A DNA stretch of 64,000 nt from NCBI GenBank assembly GCA_963680875.1, contig OY804579.1, positions 37,780,397 to 37,844,396 of the forward strand. The letters are read 5' to 3'. This DNA comes from Bathymodiolus brooksi (lineage: Eukaryota > Mollusca > Bivalvia > Mytilida > Modiolidae). Below are positions 11,529 to 22,680 of the stretch, one piece after another (position 1 is the first letter of the stretch; the number at the start of each line of letters is the position of its first letter). The position numbers and the translations under genes are program-made. Under the pieces are notes generated by a model, which searched no databases, was not told the origin of the DNA, and worked only from the letters and a program-made list of their open reading frames with translations.

Positions 11529-12730
11529 CAGAGGCGGATTTAGAGGGGGGCGTGCGGGGCGTGCGCCCCCCTAAAATTCGCAAAGCATACATTATGCAAC
11601 ATTAATTAAGCAGTTCAACAAACAACTTTTTTTATGAATGGTTGACTCGTGACCTGTAGTAAAATATTCCTACACATTGTAAATACACGTTGGGTGTGTT
11701 CGCTGATTCATATATGGATTGCTGTCAGTATGGGTTTTTTTTCTAAAAAAATATTCTGATTCCCAATGTTCCTGAAAAAATATTCTGATTTTGTTGGAGG
11801 AAAAAAAAATAATCTGATTCAGAGTTTTTGTCATATAACGTAATGCTAAATTCTGGAAAAAAAATTTCGCGCTTTGCGTGTTGTCCGAAAAAAAATTTCA
11901 GAATGAAAAAAAAACCCAGAGTCCCCCCCTCCCCCTTCAAGTTAATAGGGGGTCCCTAACCAGATACAAATTGATGAATTACACGCAGAAGACATACATC
12001 TTCATGATCATATTACTGTCCGCTCGGATGAAGCTTTTCGTCTCGCCGTTGGTTCATTCATTGAAAACGTATGATTCGTTCTTGTTCATAGACAAACAAA
12101 GGCGAATATGTTAACATTAATGCTGCATGAAACGATTCTGATCATCTAATTTAGTTACGCTAGCTAATCAGAAATCAACAACAAGTTCATATATTGACAA
12201 TTTCTGCTTTTGTTTGTCTATAAACAAGAACGGTCGAATCATGAATGAATCAAACGACGAAAAGAAAAGCTCCATCCGGACGGGCATTATTAACTAGAAC
12301 CACCCGAAAGGACAAGCACCGAAAGTACAGTGAAATGAGGAATGCGTTAAAACTAGTAAACCAATAGTTCTTTGAAGGGTTAAAATATCGTGATCGTGAT
12401 CATGAGTTGAACAATTCGCATCACGGTTGTTCAAAAAAAAATTTACTTTAGGTTCTTATAATCTGACAAAAACATACTGTTAACAATTATCCGACAAAAT
12501 TAAGACTCAAAGTCAAGTTTTTTTGGTCTGATAAAAATGATGTGGTTGGTTCAAAATTGCCGTTCAAATAAATGTCTGTAATTCCTCAAACCCCCAGAGC
12601 TTCCGGGGGGCTTGGCCCCCCTGGGTCCCCTACTGGGGCTCTGCCCTGGACCCACTGGGGACCGTATGCGGTCCCCAGACCGCTCGCCTATTCACGCTCC
12701 CCCTAACCACAAATCCTGGATCCGCCCCTG
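11529..12730. mobile_element. CAGGGGCGGA-family DNA transposon, long non-autonomous copy
   Basis: 1,202 bp from CAGAGGCGGATTTAG to CCTGGATCCGCCCCTG, flanked by identical 5-bp repeats GTGAT at 11524-11528 and 12731-12735. It carries GC-rich subterminal sequence (12600-12700) and an internal inverted repeat at 11985-12300. No transposase frame is visible. The stretch 11740-11960, with AATATTCTGATT and GGGGGTCCCTAAC, resembles a second MITE family seen at 43030, so the element may contain a nested insertion. Confidence 0.85.
11985..12300. repeat. Internal inverted repeat inside the 11529-12730 element
   Basis: GATTCGTTCTTGTTCATAGA (about 12071) and TCTATAAACAAGAAC (about 12219) are inverted partners, as are CTCGGATGAAGCTTTTC and AAGCTCCATCCGGACG. 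Arms are about 85 bp with about 10-15% mismatch, and the spacer is about 100 bp. Confidence 0.75.
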
Positions 12731-12735
12731 GTGAT

Positions 12736-14400
12736 AACCATTAGTTAATTAAGAAATAATTCATGGAATCCATAATGTGTTGTAATTAACATGGGTTGGC
12801 AGAATATTTAACTTGAACAGTGCTAAAACTTGCCCCTCCCCACCATCCCGTCTACTCCTAAAATTTGCCCCCCCCCCCAATGTATGGTCCACTCACAAAA
12901 CTTGTCCCACCTCCACTGTTCGGCCCACTCCTAAGCTGCTGTAATGTCCCTACATATAAGAACGAACATTTTTTTTTTACATGTTTCATGTGTAATTGTC
13001 TCTGTTGTATGGTAGTCAATTAACATTTTCGGTACCGATTCCCTACTCGTACAGAGCTCGGTTGTTTACAATATGATAAAGGATAATGACACTCATATAA
13101 TATAAAATAAATACAAGCAAGCAATTAAATAAAAAGAACAAAAAAATACCACAGAGATATATCTGTAACATATTAAAACAAAAAAAAAACTGAAAACAGA
13201 ATAACAAATTTATTTGTAATTCATCAATGTCAGTTCAAAATGTAATTAATATGTAATGAGAGTTTGTTTTGATGTTCGTGCAATATATACAAAACCGGTG
13301 TTTGGTGCCCGTGATCCTATAATGTAAGGGTAAAGGTCAAAATAAAAAAATAAAAAAAATTCGATGATACGCAGTTTGTTTTTAATATATCCTTGTTAAG
13401 TATGTAACTGTCATTATTAAATACACGATAGTGCTTTAATGTCATCAGCCGTTTTAAATAGTATTAATAATGTGTAAAGCGACCCACGATTATACGGTGG
13501 TTAAACAACATTATTAAGAAAAAACTGGTGGAACGTGCTAATTTGGGTCACGGGTCACTGTAATCGGACGGCTAGCTGTATCGAGAAACAGATACGGTGT
13601 TGAAAAAACTGTTGATACTCATAAGATATTGATAAATGCAATAACATTTTATGTTTGTCTTTAAGAAATATGATAGACAAAACCATGTGTGAAGTTTTAT
13701 GACGAAATATCTCCGATTTCTATGTAAATTTACGAGTTGAAGTGAGGAAACACCCACAGGTAATTTTAGCGATGTATTTTTATCTTGGACAAGAATAATG
13801 AGCGTCCCGATTGGATGATCGATTTAAAACACACTGACTCCGCATGGTAAAAAGATACATGTAAAAGAAATCTATGTTATATTTATTCATTTGTTTGATT
13901 CTGGAATATTGTTGATCATTGATTTAAACAAGAAAGAAGGGGAAAAGGGGGGGGGGAATTTTATTTGTGAATTTTACAGTTAAATAAATGTTGTTTCGAC
14001 AGTGTAAAGAGAAAAATAAAAATTTGTTGCGACTAAAGCTTAAATCAGCAATAAAAATTGAACAAATATCAGTGGTTTTGTAAATGAGATTTATTTTAAG
14101 TAGAAAATCTGAATTTATTATTTATTAATTTATCATTAATGATACAATTGTATATCCCTTGGGAGGGGGAGGGAGGCTATGATGAAAATTTGAAATAAAA
14201 ACACAGGACCGGACTTTAAGCAAAACTAATAATCCAGGATTAGTTTTTTATTAAAAAAAATCCAGGACCCCTGTGTCTATGAATTTTTTTTTTAAAGTTA
14301 ATAATATGAAATATTGAACAGCACATTTCTGTGTCCACACTTGTATACTATAAAAAAAACTATTAATCGGAGAACTCTTTGTTCTGTGGATTATCTGTAT
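12736..14400. other. Spacer: C-rich degenerate repeat, then AT-rich DNA
   Basis: 12830-12930 has about three degenerate C-rich units (ACTTGCCCC, ATTTGCCCC and ACTTGTCCC, each followed by CACTC or CTACTCCTAA). The rest is AT-rich with G-runs at 13945 and 14160. No gene recognised. Confidence 0.45.
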
Positions 14401-14419
14401 TCATATCTCGGATTAGACA

Positions 14420-14810
14420 CGACCGGACCAAGGCTAAAGAGGAAAGGCCATATGAGCTTTTGCCACCCTGCCCTGGGCGCTCATCGTAAAATTTCACATT
14501 TAAATCTTCTGAAACCACTTAACAAAATGGTTCTTGGGTGGTCATCTTTCAAAATTGTGTCTGGCAACCTCGCTTTTCATTCAAGACGGCTGATGTTACT
14601 AAAAATATACATTTCAATAATTGTCTATCGCTGTTTTATTGTATGCCAATAAATAATGTCCTCTAAAACAGCTGAACCAAATTTGGCTGGAATGGTCATT
14701 GAGCGGTTTCCTTACAAAATTGTTTCCGACAGTCCCGCCCCCCGTTCTAAATATAAAAAAAAATCTTTTATTGTCTATTACTGATTTGTAACATGAATGC
14801 ATTCTTTTCC
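14420..14810 (+). repeat. Degenerate tandem repeat related to the 166-bp repeat at the right edge
   Basis: Two diverged units contain TTGGGTGGTCATCTTTCAAA / GGAATGGTCATTGAGCGG, AATTGT(G/T)TC(T/C)G(G/A)CA and AAATATA. The 63530-64000 repeat has the same order in reverse complement (CACAATTTTGGAAGAGGACC). Open frames over it are by-products. Confidence 0.5.
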
Positions 14811-15309
14811 TTTGATCTTTTATAGTTTATATACCAGAATGTAAGCAACAGTTAAGAACTATGAAATAAAAATACACGTAGTTACGAGATATAGCACACT
14901 TTAAATCTGGGCTGTAATTTTATTACTCTCAGAGTCGTGCAATAATCAACGACCTAGATGTGATATTGCATGGCTTCCTGTTACAAATCATTTATACCAC
15001 GGTTTTCCGAGTCAAACGGTTAAACAATCTCACGGTTTAAAATTTTAACTGCAGCTACATGGCAGTGATAAAACATATGTTCCGGGTTTTAAGTACTGTG
15101 AAAATCTTTTTCAGCCAATTTATACCGATTAAGTATATTATGAGAAAAAATATCGCATCAATATCTTCTGCTCAGAAATGTAAGCTGAAATGATCTTAGG
15201 TTGACCCAATTCCAAAAATATGTGTGACACCCCTATTTTCTATAAGCTTTAGAAATCTATTGAAAAACAGGTGTGGGATTACAGGCTCCTGGGAACTTCT
15301 AGTATAATA

Positions 15310-15534
15310 TTAGTTCATTGAGACAACAGTCCACGATAGACATGATACTCAACTCGGACATATTATCTTGATTCCGAGCCAACCAGTCTCTGCTTTTACT
15401 TCTTAATGGTGCATGCTTATCTGTGAAGCAGCAAAGACCAATTTTATCGCTTTTGGTTTTGCCGGACGGGCTAGAACCCACAAGCTACCATGCATAATCA
15501 AGGCGAGTACGTCAACCATTACTATACCGATGCA
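15310..15534 (-). mobile_element. SINE family B, minus orientation
   Basis: Inverted body (TAGTTCATTGAGACAACAGT, GATTCCGAGCCAACCAGTCT, GGTGCATGCTTATCTG) and the tRNA-like head at the right (TAGAACCCACAAGCTACCAT, then ACTATACCGATGCAG). Confidence 0.85.
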
Positions 15535-15969
15535 GTTCCAAGACTAAAGTAGAAAGTGACTCGACGAAATGAACAAGTTACCGGTATTGATAATGTGAAG
15601 CATAACATGGATCATATACATGTTTGTATGTAACAACTAATAAGTACTGAAATTGAAATAACAGGAAGCTAGACCACTTATCATCACATCCCTCTCTCTC
15701 TTAATGACAATCGGAGTCCTCGTGTTTATCATTAATCTTGAAATGCCATCGTCAATATCTAAACACAAGGCTGAAGTATCATATTAATTGCATGTAATAT
15801 ATTCAAGTTCGAATTCACTAGGATATGGTACTTGATTACCTGACGATATATCTGTGTCACACATGTCCACTTATATGTTTCCGTCCTTCTTTCCTCATTC
15901 ATGACTATTAATCATCCAATATAGCTTATCACCGGAATTTTAATTGAGCAACACTAGAGGTGCCACTAT

Positions 15970-16115
15970 TGGATGCTCTATCTTTAGGTTTATGTGTACT
16001 GTTTCGAGTACTATTGTTTGTTTGTTTTATCCACTCTCTTTTGTTCATTGCATTATCTGTGCTTCGATGACGACTCTTGATTACTCCTTTGAAATCCTCA
16101 AACATTTCTGAGATG
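15970..16115 (+). mobile_element. Dispersed repeat family C, degenerate copy
   Basis: TATGTGTACTGTTTCGAGTA, TTCATTGCATTATCTGTGC, TCTTGATTACTCCTTTGAAA and TCCTCAAACATTTCT parallel the 25066 copy in order and spacing. Confidence 0.65.
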
Positions 16116-16447
16116 AAACGGTCTCTAAAACTGCAGTGGTTTAGTGACAAACGTCAATAATATATCAAAAGGTGAAATTTAAAGCTTCGTTATTTTTGCT
16201 CTTTACTTTGAGAAGTCCCTATATAAATTCCGTCTAATACGAGTACAAAAACCAGTCGGCAAGTAGGCATTCTCACTTCGTTAGCATTCGAATGCTAACA
16301 GTAGAGTGCCAACAGTCTGTTGAAAAATCTGTGAATTCATTCAATGAATTCTCAAGCACATGAACATACTCAAGTTATGTCTAGTATAAGTGTGACCTTC
16401 CATTCAGGACTGTTTTTTTGTTGTTGTTTGGGGGGGGGGGACATTCA

Positions 16448-16583
16448 GTTTTATTGTTGGAGGAAACCGGAGTACTCGATGAGAACCACAGACTTGGGTC
16501 ACACACCGCTTTAGTGGCGATAGACAATATTTGCAAAGAAAACATGTGAATCCAACTACCATACGATCACTACCACGATGGCA
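16448..16583 (-). mobile_element. SINE family A, minus orientation, internal deletion
   Basis: TTATTGTTGGAGGAAACCGG and GAGTACTCGATGAGAACCAC, then the inverted head AATCCAACTACCATACGATC with ACCACGATGGC. Middle parts are missing. Confidence 0.75.
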
Positions 16584-16802
16584 TCCTTTAATCTATATTT
16601 CCTAGCGGAATGTTAAACAAAATGATTTAGAAGCTTTCAGGAACCTCAATCAACAATGCTATCACTATCACACGACGTTGATACTGACCTTATAGTAGTA
16701 GTAATAGCTGAATTTGGTTAAAGCTTTGATATTTCGTGTGGTAGGGTGCTCTTTCAATTGTTGTATTTAAATTTGGCTTTTCAGTGTCTTAGGGTCGTTA
16801 TA

Positions 16803-17122
16803 ATGTTTTTATTTGTTTTTGTGGTGTATTATGTTTTTATTTGTTTTTGTGGTGTATTATGTTTTTATTTGTTTTTGTGGTGTATTATGTTTTTATTTGT
16901 TTTTGTGGTGTATTATGTTTTTATTTGTTTTTGTGGTGTATTATGTTTTTATTTGTTTTTGTGGTGTATTATGTTTTTATTTGTTTTTGTGGTGTATTAT
17001 GTTTTTATTTGTTTTTGTGGTGTATTATGTTTTTATTTGTTTTTGTGGTGTATTATGTTTTTATTTGTTTTTGTGGTGTATTATGTTTTTATTTGTTTTT
17101 GTGGTGTATTATGTTTTTATTT
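16803..17122 (+). repeat. Minisatellite, 28-bp unit, about 11.4 copies, almost perfect
   Basis: The unit is ATGTTTTTATTTG followed by TTTTTGTGGTGTATT. The copies are practically identical. Because 28 is not a multiple of three and the unit has no forward stop, all three forward frames stay open and give artificial frames of 103-165 codons rich in Phe, Val and Cys. They should not be called genes. Confidence 0.97.
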
Positions 17123-17339
17123 AATGCCAATTCAGACTGCTTTGCAACGTCTGGTGCTTTTACAAATACAAATATATGATAGTCTATCTGTCAGTCTTAT
17201 TTCTGCACCGGAATCATATTTCTGCAATTCGAAGAACGGGTAATGCAATGGCCAAAAGAATAACGACAAGAAAACAAACAATGGTCAACAAAGTACTACA
17301 TTAATATAGCATTCAACAGTCTCTCTCATAATCATAGTC

Positions 17340-17780
17340 AAAAGAGGAGCTTAAAGATACCAAAGGGGTAATCAGAATGCGTATATCGAAGAAGAACAGA
17401 CAACACAATGACCAAAAGAAAAAGTACAAAAGGACAAGCAACGATCAACAAAACATACATATAAAACTAAAGATCGAGTAACACGAACCCCACTAAAAAC
17501 CGGGGGTGAACTCAGGTGCTCCGGAAGGGTAAGCAGTTCCTGCCCCACTTGTTATCTCACATTCTCAAATGATTGGTAAACCAAATAACTTAGAAGAATC
17601 TAAGATGGAGAAACAATACAATGACGAAAAGAAAGGGAACAAAAAGGACAAACAGCAATCTACAAAAAACTCAATAGAAAACTAAGGATTGAGTAACACG
17701 AACCCCATTAAAATCCGGGCGTTAACTCAGGTACTCCGTAAGGGTAAGCAGTTTCTGCTCCACTAGTGGCACCCGTAGTG
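17340..17780 (-). mobile_element. Dispersed repeat family C, two minus-orientation copies head to tail
   Basis: Copy one ends with CCCCACTAAAAACCGGGGGT and AGCAGTTCCTGCCCCACTTG (about 17495-17555). Copy two ends with CATTAAAATCCGGGCGTTAA and AGCAGTTTCTGCTCCACTAG (about 17700-17768). Both carry GAGTAACACGAACCCCA and ACAATGAC(C/G)AAAAGAAA. Confidence 0.85.
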
Positions 17781-18266
17781 TTACGCTATTAACTTTAATA
17801 GTTGCAAATTATATAATATACCATTTATCAAAGATTAGCTAAAAGAACATTTGTTCAGGTAAAAACTATTTTGGCCAACATACCATTTGATAATACCCTC
17901 TCAATTAAATCCCAACCTAAAATGAAAAATCCTTTTGAAGATTGTATTCTTACAGATTTATCTAGGATATACACAGATAAGCAGCATTTTAACATATTTG
18001 GTGTCAGAAAATACCAAGCTGATTAATATAAACAGTATATATATGTAATTATCACATCATGTAATCATACTCTACCACATTTCAAATGGCGTTCATCATG
18101 GGCCATAGAAGAATATATTTAGATATGTTTTTCTTCAAACTATGGAATTGAATAATAAAGACTATGAGACATTAGTAATCACTGATCAGACAGAAGATCG
18201 ACTACGGGCTCTTAACCACTGGTAGATATTTTGACTGAAAATTTGCGCATTATGATCCTTGGTAAG
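17781..18266. other. Spacer without recognised features
   Basis: AT-rich sequence between repeats; no exon, RNA gene or repeat recognised. Confidence 0.4.
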
Positions 18267-18624
18267 TGGGTGAGTGTTTGATGTTTAACGACAAATGAAC
18301 AATCTTAAGCTATATTATGTCGAGAACAAGCTAGATTTGACAAAATGATCATGATTCCCGCTTTGTAATAAAGACTAACACGGCTAGTTTGATTTTTGTA
18401 GTGCCACCGCACTGACAGTTAACGGTTAGACATATCGCTCCATTCTGATACATTTTTTCCTGATTCCGAGCCAACAATATCTTTGCCCTTAATCCGCAAT
18501 GCTGCGTGCTTAACAGAGAAACAGCAAATAACGATTTTATAGTCTTCCGTTTGACCCGATCGGAACTCGAACCCACAATCTACCACACTCGAAACGAGCA
18601 CACTAACCATTTCACCAATGGTGT
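18267..18624 (-). mobile_element. SINE family B, near full length, minus orientation
   Basis: Begins with the inverted tail GTGGGTGAGTGTTTGATGTT, has GAGCCAACAATATCTTTGCC and TGCTGCGTGCTTAACAGAG, and ends with the inverted tRNA-like head (CGGAACTCGAACCCACAATC and AACCATTTCACCAATGGTG). Confidence 0.9.
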
Positions 18625-18850
18625 GGTTATGCAATACTTGGTATTTTCATAGAGTAATTTTGAACCAGCATTTTCAAAACTTAAAATAATATACATTTCT
18701 TATAATAAAGATAAAAAAGGTTATCGGATGTCGCGCTTTAACGGTCAAATGGACATTTTATACAATTTGGTTCGCGCATCACCCCAGCTGTCCGTCTAAA
18801 CGCGATTTCCAACCTGTATACTATATAAGCAGGTAAATGAGACAACAAAC

Positions 18851-19060
18851 ATTTACCTGTGCAATCAGTGCCTATCACCAACAAAGCTGTGAGTTCGAGT
18901 CCCGTTCATAGCGAGGTGTATTATATACAACTTTGTCAGTGACTTGCGACAGTTCGGTGGTTTTTCCCGGGTATTTCGGTTTCCTCTACCAATAAAATTG
19001 ACCGCCATGATATAACTGTTAGTATTTATTGTTGAAAGTGACGTTAAACACCATAAACAA
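18851..19060 (+). mobile_element. SINE family A, nearly complete
   Basis: TGCAATCAGTGCCTATCACC, GTGAGTTCGAGTCCCGTTCA (B box), GTCAGTGACTTGCGACAG and GTTAAACACCATAAAC. It lies just past the stop codon of the minus-strand gene at 19134-20975, and its inverted sequence contains AATAAA (about 19025-19030) that could serve that gene. Confidence 0.9.
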
Positions 19061-19133
19061 TATAAAAAAAAGCTCAAACTAATTTTATAATAGGTACATA
19101 TACATGTGAATTACAGATTGAAATCTCTGAAAA

Positions 19134-20975
19134 CTAATCTAAATCGTTAATAAGAGTTTGTCTCCTAACTACAACTTCCATATCGGGACTCTGAGTATTT
19201 AAACGAGAAATACATTTCCTGTAAAAATTCGCCCTAGTTCCATTTAAATATCCATCCCATCTGTTTAGAACACTGAACTCAACGTTGTTTAAAGCAAGGT
19301 GGTCCACATTAGAGTAACCGTCTTGAATCCACATAGACAAGAAAGTTAGTACAGCACGTTTATGTCGATCATGAGGTACATTCAATTGACGAAGCTTGAC
19401 AAGAGTTTCCGTTGGTGACGGAAGGATTTTTATGACAACACTAGAATCATCATGATATTTCGCCGTCATTTTCATTTTAACTGGGTCTAATTCAATGAGT
19501 TTGATGCTAGCATATGGACGTAAATCTTCCGGTATATTTGGTCCAATGATAAAAGATGATCCAAATGGTGTCCAGTCCATTCCGTGAGATGTAACTGGTT
19601 GTATACGACAGTGCCCGTCATTATGAATAACGAAAATCTGTGCATAGCCGTCATCATAAGGTTTTTTCATGTACACACGCAAATTTTCAACATCATCATA
19701 AACCGTGTTACTGCCATTATATTGCACATTTATTGACAATGTTTGTTGATGACTTAACCACCATGAGTCACGGTGAATCCCTTCCCATACAAACATTCCA
19801 TCATCATGAATAATAAATGTCTCGCTAGGTTGTTGCCTTTTTTCTAATTTAATCTCATCTATGTACATGGGCATCATGGAAGGTTCAACATTAATCATTT
19901 CCAAAATGATATTGTTGTCGTTATTAAGACCCCAAATGTCGTCTGGTAGATTCCAAATATTTTGGAGTATTTCTTGTGTAAAGGTAAATTCTTGCAATCT
20001 TATTAATGTTCCTGATTTTCCCTTGTATGACAAATGGGTACGAACAGGACCATTTATTCGTCCAAGTCTTACAAATACAATTCCTGCTGTTCTACTCTCT
20101 CCCTGGCCTCTAGTTGTTGAAAATCCAGACATGTCAAATGTTACTGCCACTCTGACAATGGCTCCTTCAGCATCGACCAATAAGGAAGCTCTTGGCTCTT
20201 CAATACTATTTGAACTTACAAGTCGAACTTTATTGAATACCCATGCCGGACTCGCTAGCTTACACCCTCTATAGTCAGCCTCCTTGTTGTTAGAGCAGGA
20301 TGCATACTTAGGTCGGGTAGCCTTTATATCAAAATTTTTGGCTGTGTCATGATATATGGCAACCTTGATATTTTCCTCCTCCGAACAGACGTTTGGTCGA
20401 CTGAATTGTCGTACTTGAAAGTCATCAATATCATTCGGTATATCCGATGATTTAAAGTTGATATCATCGAAGCAATGCACATTACATGCTAGACTTGGAC
20501 TTGTTAGTGTATTGTTTCCAATATCTAGTTCAATAGTATCCAGCTCCACGCCAAAGTTATCTGCCTGCGTTACTCGTAAGGTCAGCATATGGTTACCATA
20601 ATCTAACCAGAAACGATCTCCAATTACCCCACTTCCCTGAAAATCGTTCCATGCTGATGAAAACATTTCAGACGGCTGCGCTGTATTGAAAGAGCCAATG
20701 AGATTTCCGTCAATATCAAAGGATATGACGTCACCTACATTGCCTGCGTCATTTGAATATACAATATTATTAATTTGCATATCAATTGGGGAATGAATAC
20801 ACATCTCATATCGAATTATATTATCTTTTAAAAGATGAACAACCACGCCTTGTGATGCATTTGATCTTGGTACAATATTACCAGGCCCGGCCCCCTGGAA
20901 TGTTTCCAAATCCATTACAATGTTAGCACTGACTGATAACATGACATGCGCATACAGAATGCCTTGCCACAACAT
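19134..20975 (-). CDS. Predicted secreted protein of unknown family, 613 residues in one exon
   Basis: Not recognised as a named family. Residues 1-18 form a plausible signal peptide (hydrophobic ILYAHVMLSVSA). Residues 20-152 look like a beta-sandwich lectin-type or CBM6-like domain: a conserved-looking NNIVYSNDAG, ISFDIDGN, then GNHMLTLRVTQ and FGVELDTIELDI. Residues 160-380 form a second, Cys-containing segment (C164, C168, C196, C227, C238). Residues 385-520 form a third beta-rich segment with IIHDDGMFVWEG and VIHNDGHC. RHKR at 537-540 is a possible furin site. Sequons at N39, N154, N420 and N578 fit secretion. There are no membrane segments after the signal peptide. ATG 20975 is taken because it starts the signal peptide and a splice acceptor lies 52 bp upstream. 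The stop is TAG at 19134-19136. A carbohydrate-binding role is inference only. Confidence 0.85.
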   Translation of the reverse strand: MLWQGILYAHVMLSVSANIVMDLETFQGAGPGNIVPRSNASQGVVVHLLKDNIIRYEMCIHSPIDMQINNIVYSNDAGNVGDVISFDIDGNLIGSFNTAQPSEMFSSAWNDFQGSGVIGDRFWLDYGNHMLTLRVTQADNFGVELDTIELDIGNNTLTSPSLACNVHCFDDINFKSSDIPNDIDDFQVRQFSRPNVCSEEENIKVAIYHDTAKNFDIKATRPKYASCSNNKEADYRGCKLASPAWVFNKVRLVSSNSIEEPRASLLVDAEGAIVRVAVTFDMSGFSTTRGQGESRTAGIVFVRLGRINGPVRTHLSYKGKSGTLIRLQEFTFTQEILQNIWNLPDDIWGLNNDNNIILEMINVEPSMMPMYIDEIKLEKRQQPSETFIIHDDGMFVWEGIHRDSWWLSHQQTLSINVQYNGSNTVYDDVENLRVYMKKPYDDGYAQIFVIHNDGHCRIQPVTSHGMDWTPFGSSFIIGPNIPEDLRPYASIKLIELDPVKMKMTAKYHDDSSVVIKILPSPTETLVKLRQLNVPHDRHKRAVLTFLSMWIQDGYSNVDHLALNNVEFSVLNRWDGYLNGTRANFYRKCISRLNTQSPDMEVVVRRQTLINDLD

Positions 20976-21381
20976 TATGAATAATATCTGTAGAAATCGT
21001 GAAGTAAACGTCTATATTATCATACTCCTGAAAGATAAAATAAATAAACAATTTGAATATTTACCAATTTGCCCCACTTTCAAATGTATGACGAGATAAA
21101 ACGGTGTTAACATTGAATACTTTAATAAAAAGCTACAAGTAAGTAAAAAATCGAAAAGTAATGGTGCATAGTTTGCATCGATTAGAATACCGATAGTTGG
21201 AAAACCCCGAAGACAAAAAATAGAGCATTATCTGCTGTGTGTTTGGTACCATTATGAATAATTGTTTCTTGTGAAATAATTGGAGGTTTATTAAATTTAG
21301 TTGAAACGAAATACAATACATATATTTCTTCCGCTATAATTTATTAAATCTAAAAAAAAAAAAAAAAAAGCAAAACATACC
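20976..21381 (-). other. Predicted 5' UTR intron of the 19134-20975 gene
   Basis: On the minus strand TTTTATCTTTCAG ends at 21028, a good acceptor placing the UTR part of the coding exon at 20976-21027. A GTATGT donor begins at 21380, preceded by TTTTAGAGG, and could end a non-coding first exon. The intron would be about 353 bp with a long T-run inside. The acceptor is convincing; the donor is only a candidate, and the start of exon 1 is unknown. Confidence 0.4.
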
Positions 21382-21789
21382 CTCTAAAAGTTAAATAGTC
21401 GTTCTCTCAATCAAGCGAGCAGTATTTGAAATATATTGGTAATTCACGCAACACGAAAATAAACATTCATGTATACTGGTAAAACGCTGACATTATGATG
21501 ACACTATGGACGGAAGTTTAGATTGCCAAAGAAAATCTGCGAAGTTAATGGAAAGGATCGTAAAATATTCTCGTGCAACGGCTCACCAATTACTAATAAA
21601 TATTATGGAATGTTCCCATGAAAGTAGAATGTTAATTGGTCAGCAGTTGCCTTTTAACAATTAGTGGCTGCAGCAAATATAATTTTGATTGGCTGACAGA
21701 TTATGATTGCTCGAAAAGAATTGTTGTAAGTTACTTTTTATGTGGCAGACCCAACACATGATGCACTCATTTACGTATCTTACCAAGGG
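21382..21789. other. Probable 5' flank of the 19134-20975 gene
   Basis: Unique-looking AT-rich DNA; the promoter of the minus-strand gene should lie here if the donor at 21380 is used. No TATA box or other site can be assigned with confidence. Confidence 0.3.
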
Positions 21790-22010
21790 GCGAGCTGTGT
21801 ATCTGATTCGTTCAACACCACCAGCCGACACCCTAGTTATTTACGGAACACCTAAGTTCACCCCTGGTTTTAGTGGGATTTGTGTTGCTCGTTTTCCGTG
21901 TATTGTTTAGTAGATCATTGTTTATTCTTTTTTGATGGTTGTATTGTCTGTTCTTCTTTGATTTACAGTTTTTGATTACACCCTTTGACGTCCTCAAACT
22001 TTTTCTTGCA
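21790..22010 (+). mobile_element. Dispersed repeat family C
   Basis: ACACCCTAGTTATTTACGGA, TTCACCCCTGGTTTTAGTGG, TAGTAGATCATTGTTTATTC, TTCTTTGATTTACAG and ACCCTTTGACGTCCTCAAAC follow the family order. Confidence 0.8.
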
Positions 22011-22215
22011 TTCTATTAAATCTTGTACGAAGCATCATTTGTCATAAAATTAATTTTATATGTTATTTATTGCATAGTAATTAGTACTATGATTATAAAA
22101 TGGATGGAAAATGTCAAAATTATCTTTTGTAATATATAAATTCTGGCGTGATGTATATATAATCAAGGACGTTGAACGTCTGATAATTGACCCGTATTTG
22201 ACTCATGGAAGCAAT

Positions 22216-22240
22216 ATATATATATATATATATATATATA
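22216..22240. repeat. (TA)n microsatellite
   Basis: About twelve TA dinucleotides in a row. Confidence 0.95.
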
Positions 22241-22336
22241 CTGCTAAATTTCTTGGGTCGAATCATGTTATTCAGGAAACGGAATAATTTGTTAAACAGT
22301 GGTTGATACTTAGAGAGGAGATATTCATTGTTAAGG

Positions 22337-22592
22337 ATGGGACCGTCATGGGCGTGATAGCATAGCATTTGGATTTACCTGTGCAATCAGTGTCCATCAC
22401 CACTAATGTTGTGAGTTCGAATCCCGTTCAGGCGAAGCGTACTCAATATAACATTATGTGATAAAGTTTGTCAGTGACTTGCGACAGGTCGGTTGTTTTC
22501 TCCGAGTACTGCCGAAACTCCACCAATAAAACTGACCGCCACAATATAACTGAAATATTGTTGAAAGTGGCGTTAAATACCATAACCATAAA
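22337..22592 (+). mobile_element. SINE family A, full length
   Basis: Head GGGACCGTCATGGGCGTGAT and TTTGGATTTACCTG; B box GTGAGTTCGAATCCCGTTCA; core ATTATGTGATAAAGTTTGTC and TCGGTTGTTTTCTCCGAGTA; end GTGGCGTTAAATACCATAAC. Confidence 0.92.
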
Positions 22593-22680
22593 TATATTTT
22601 GATATTATGAGTCCATATTGATCCTTTGTTATCCGTTATCAATTTTGTTAAAGTCTTTATATCTAGATATCTAAATTAGT

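Noticed and set aside
16746..17243. 165-codon open frame
   Set aside because: It is the 28-bp minisatellite read through; the same peptide appears in all three frames.
19861..20274. 137-codon plus-strand frame
   Set aside because: Shadow of the 613-codon minus-strand gene.
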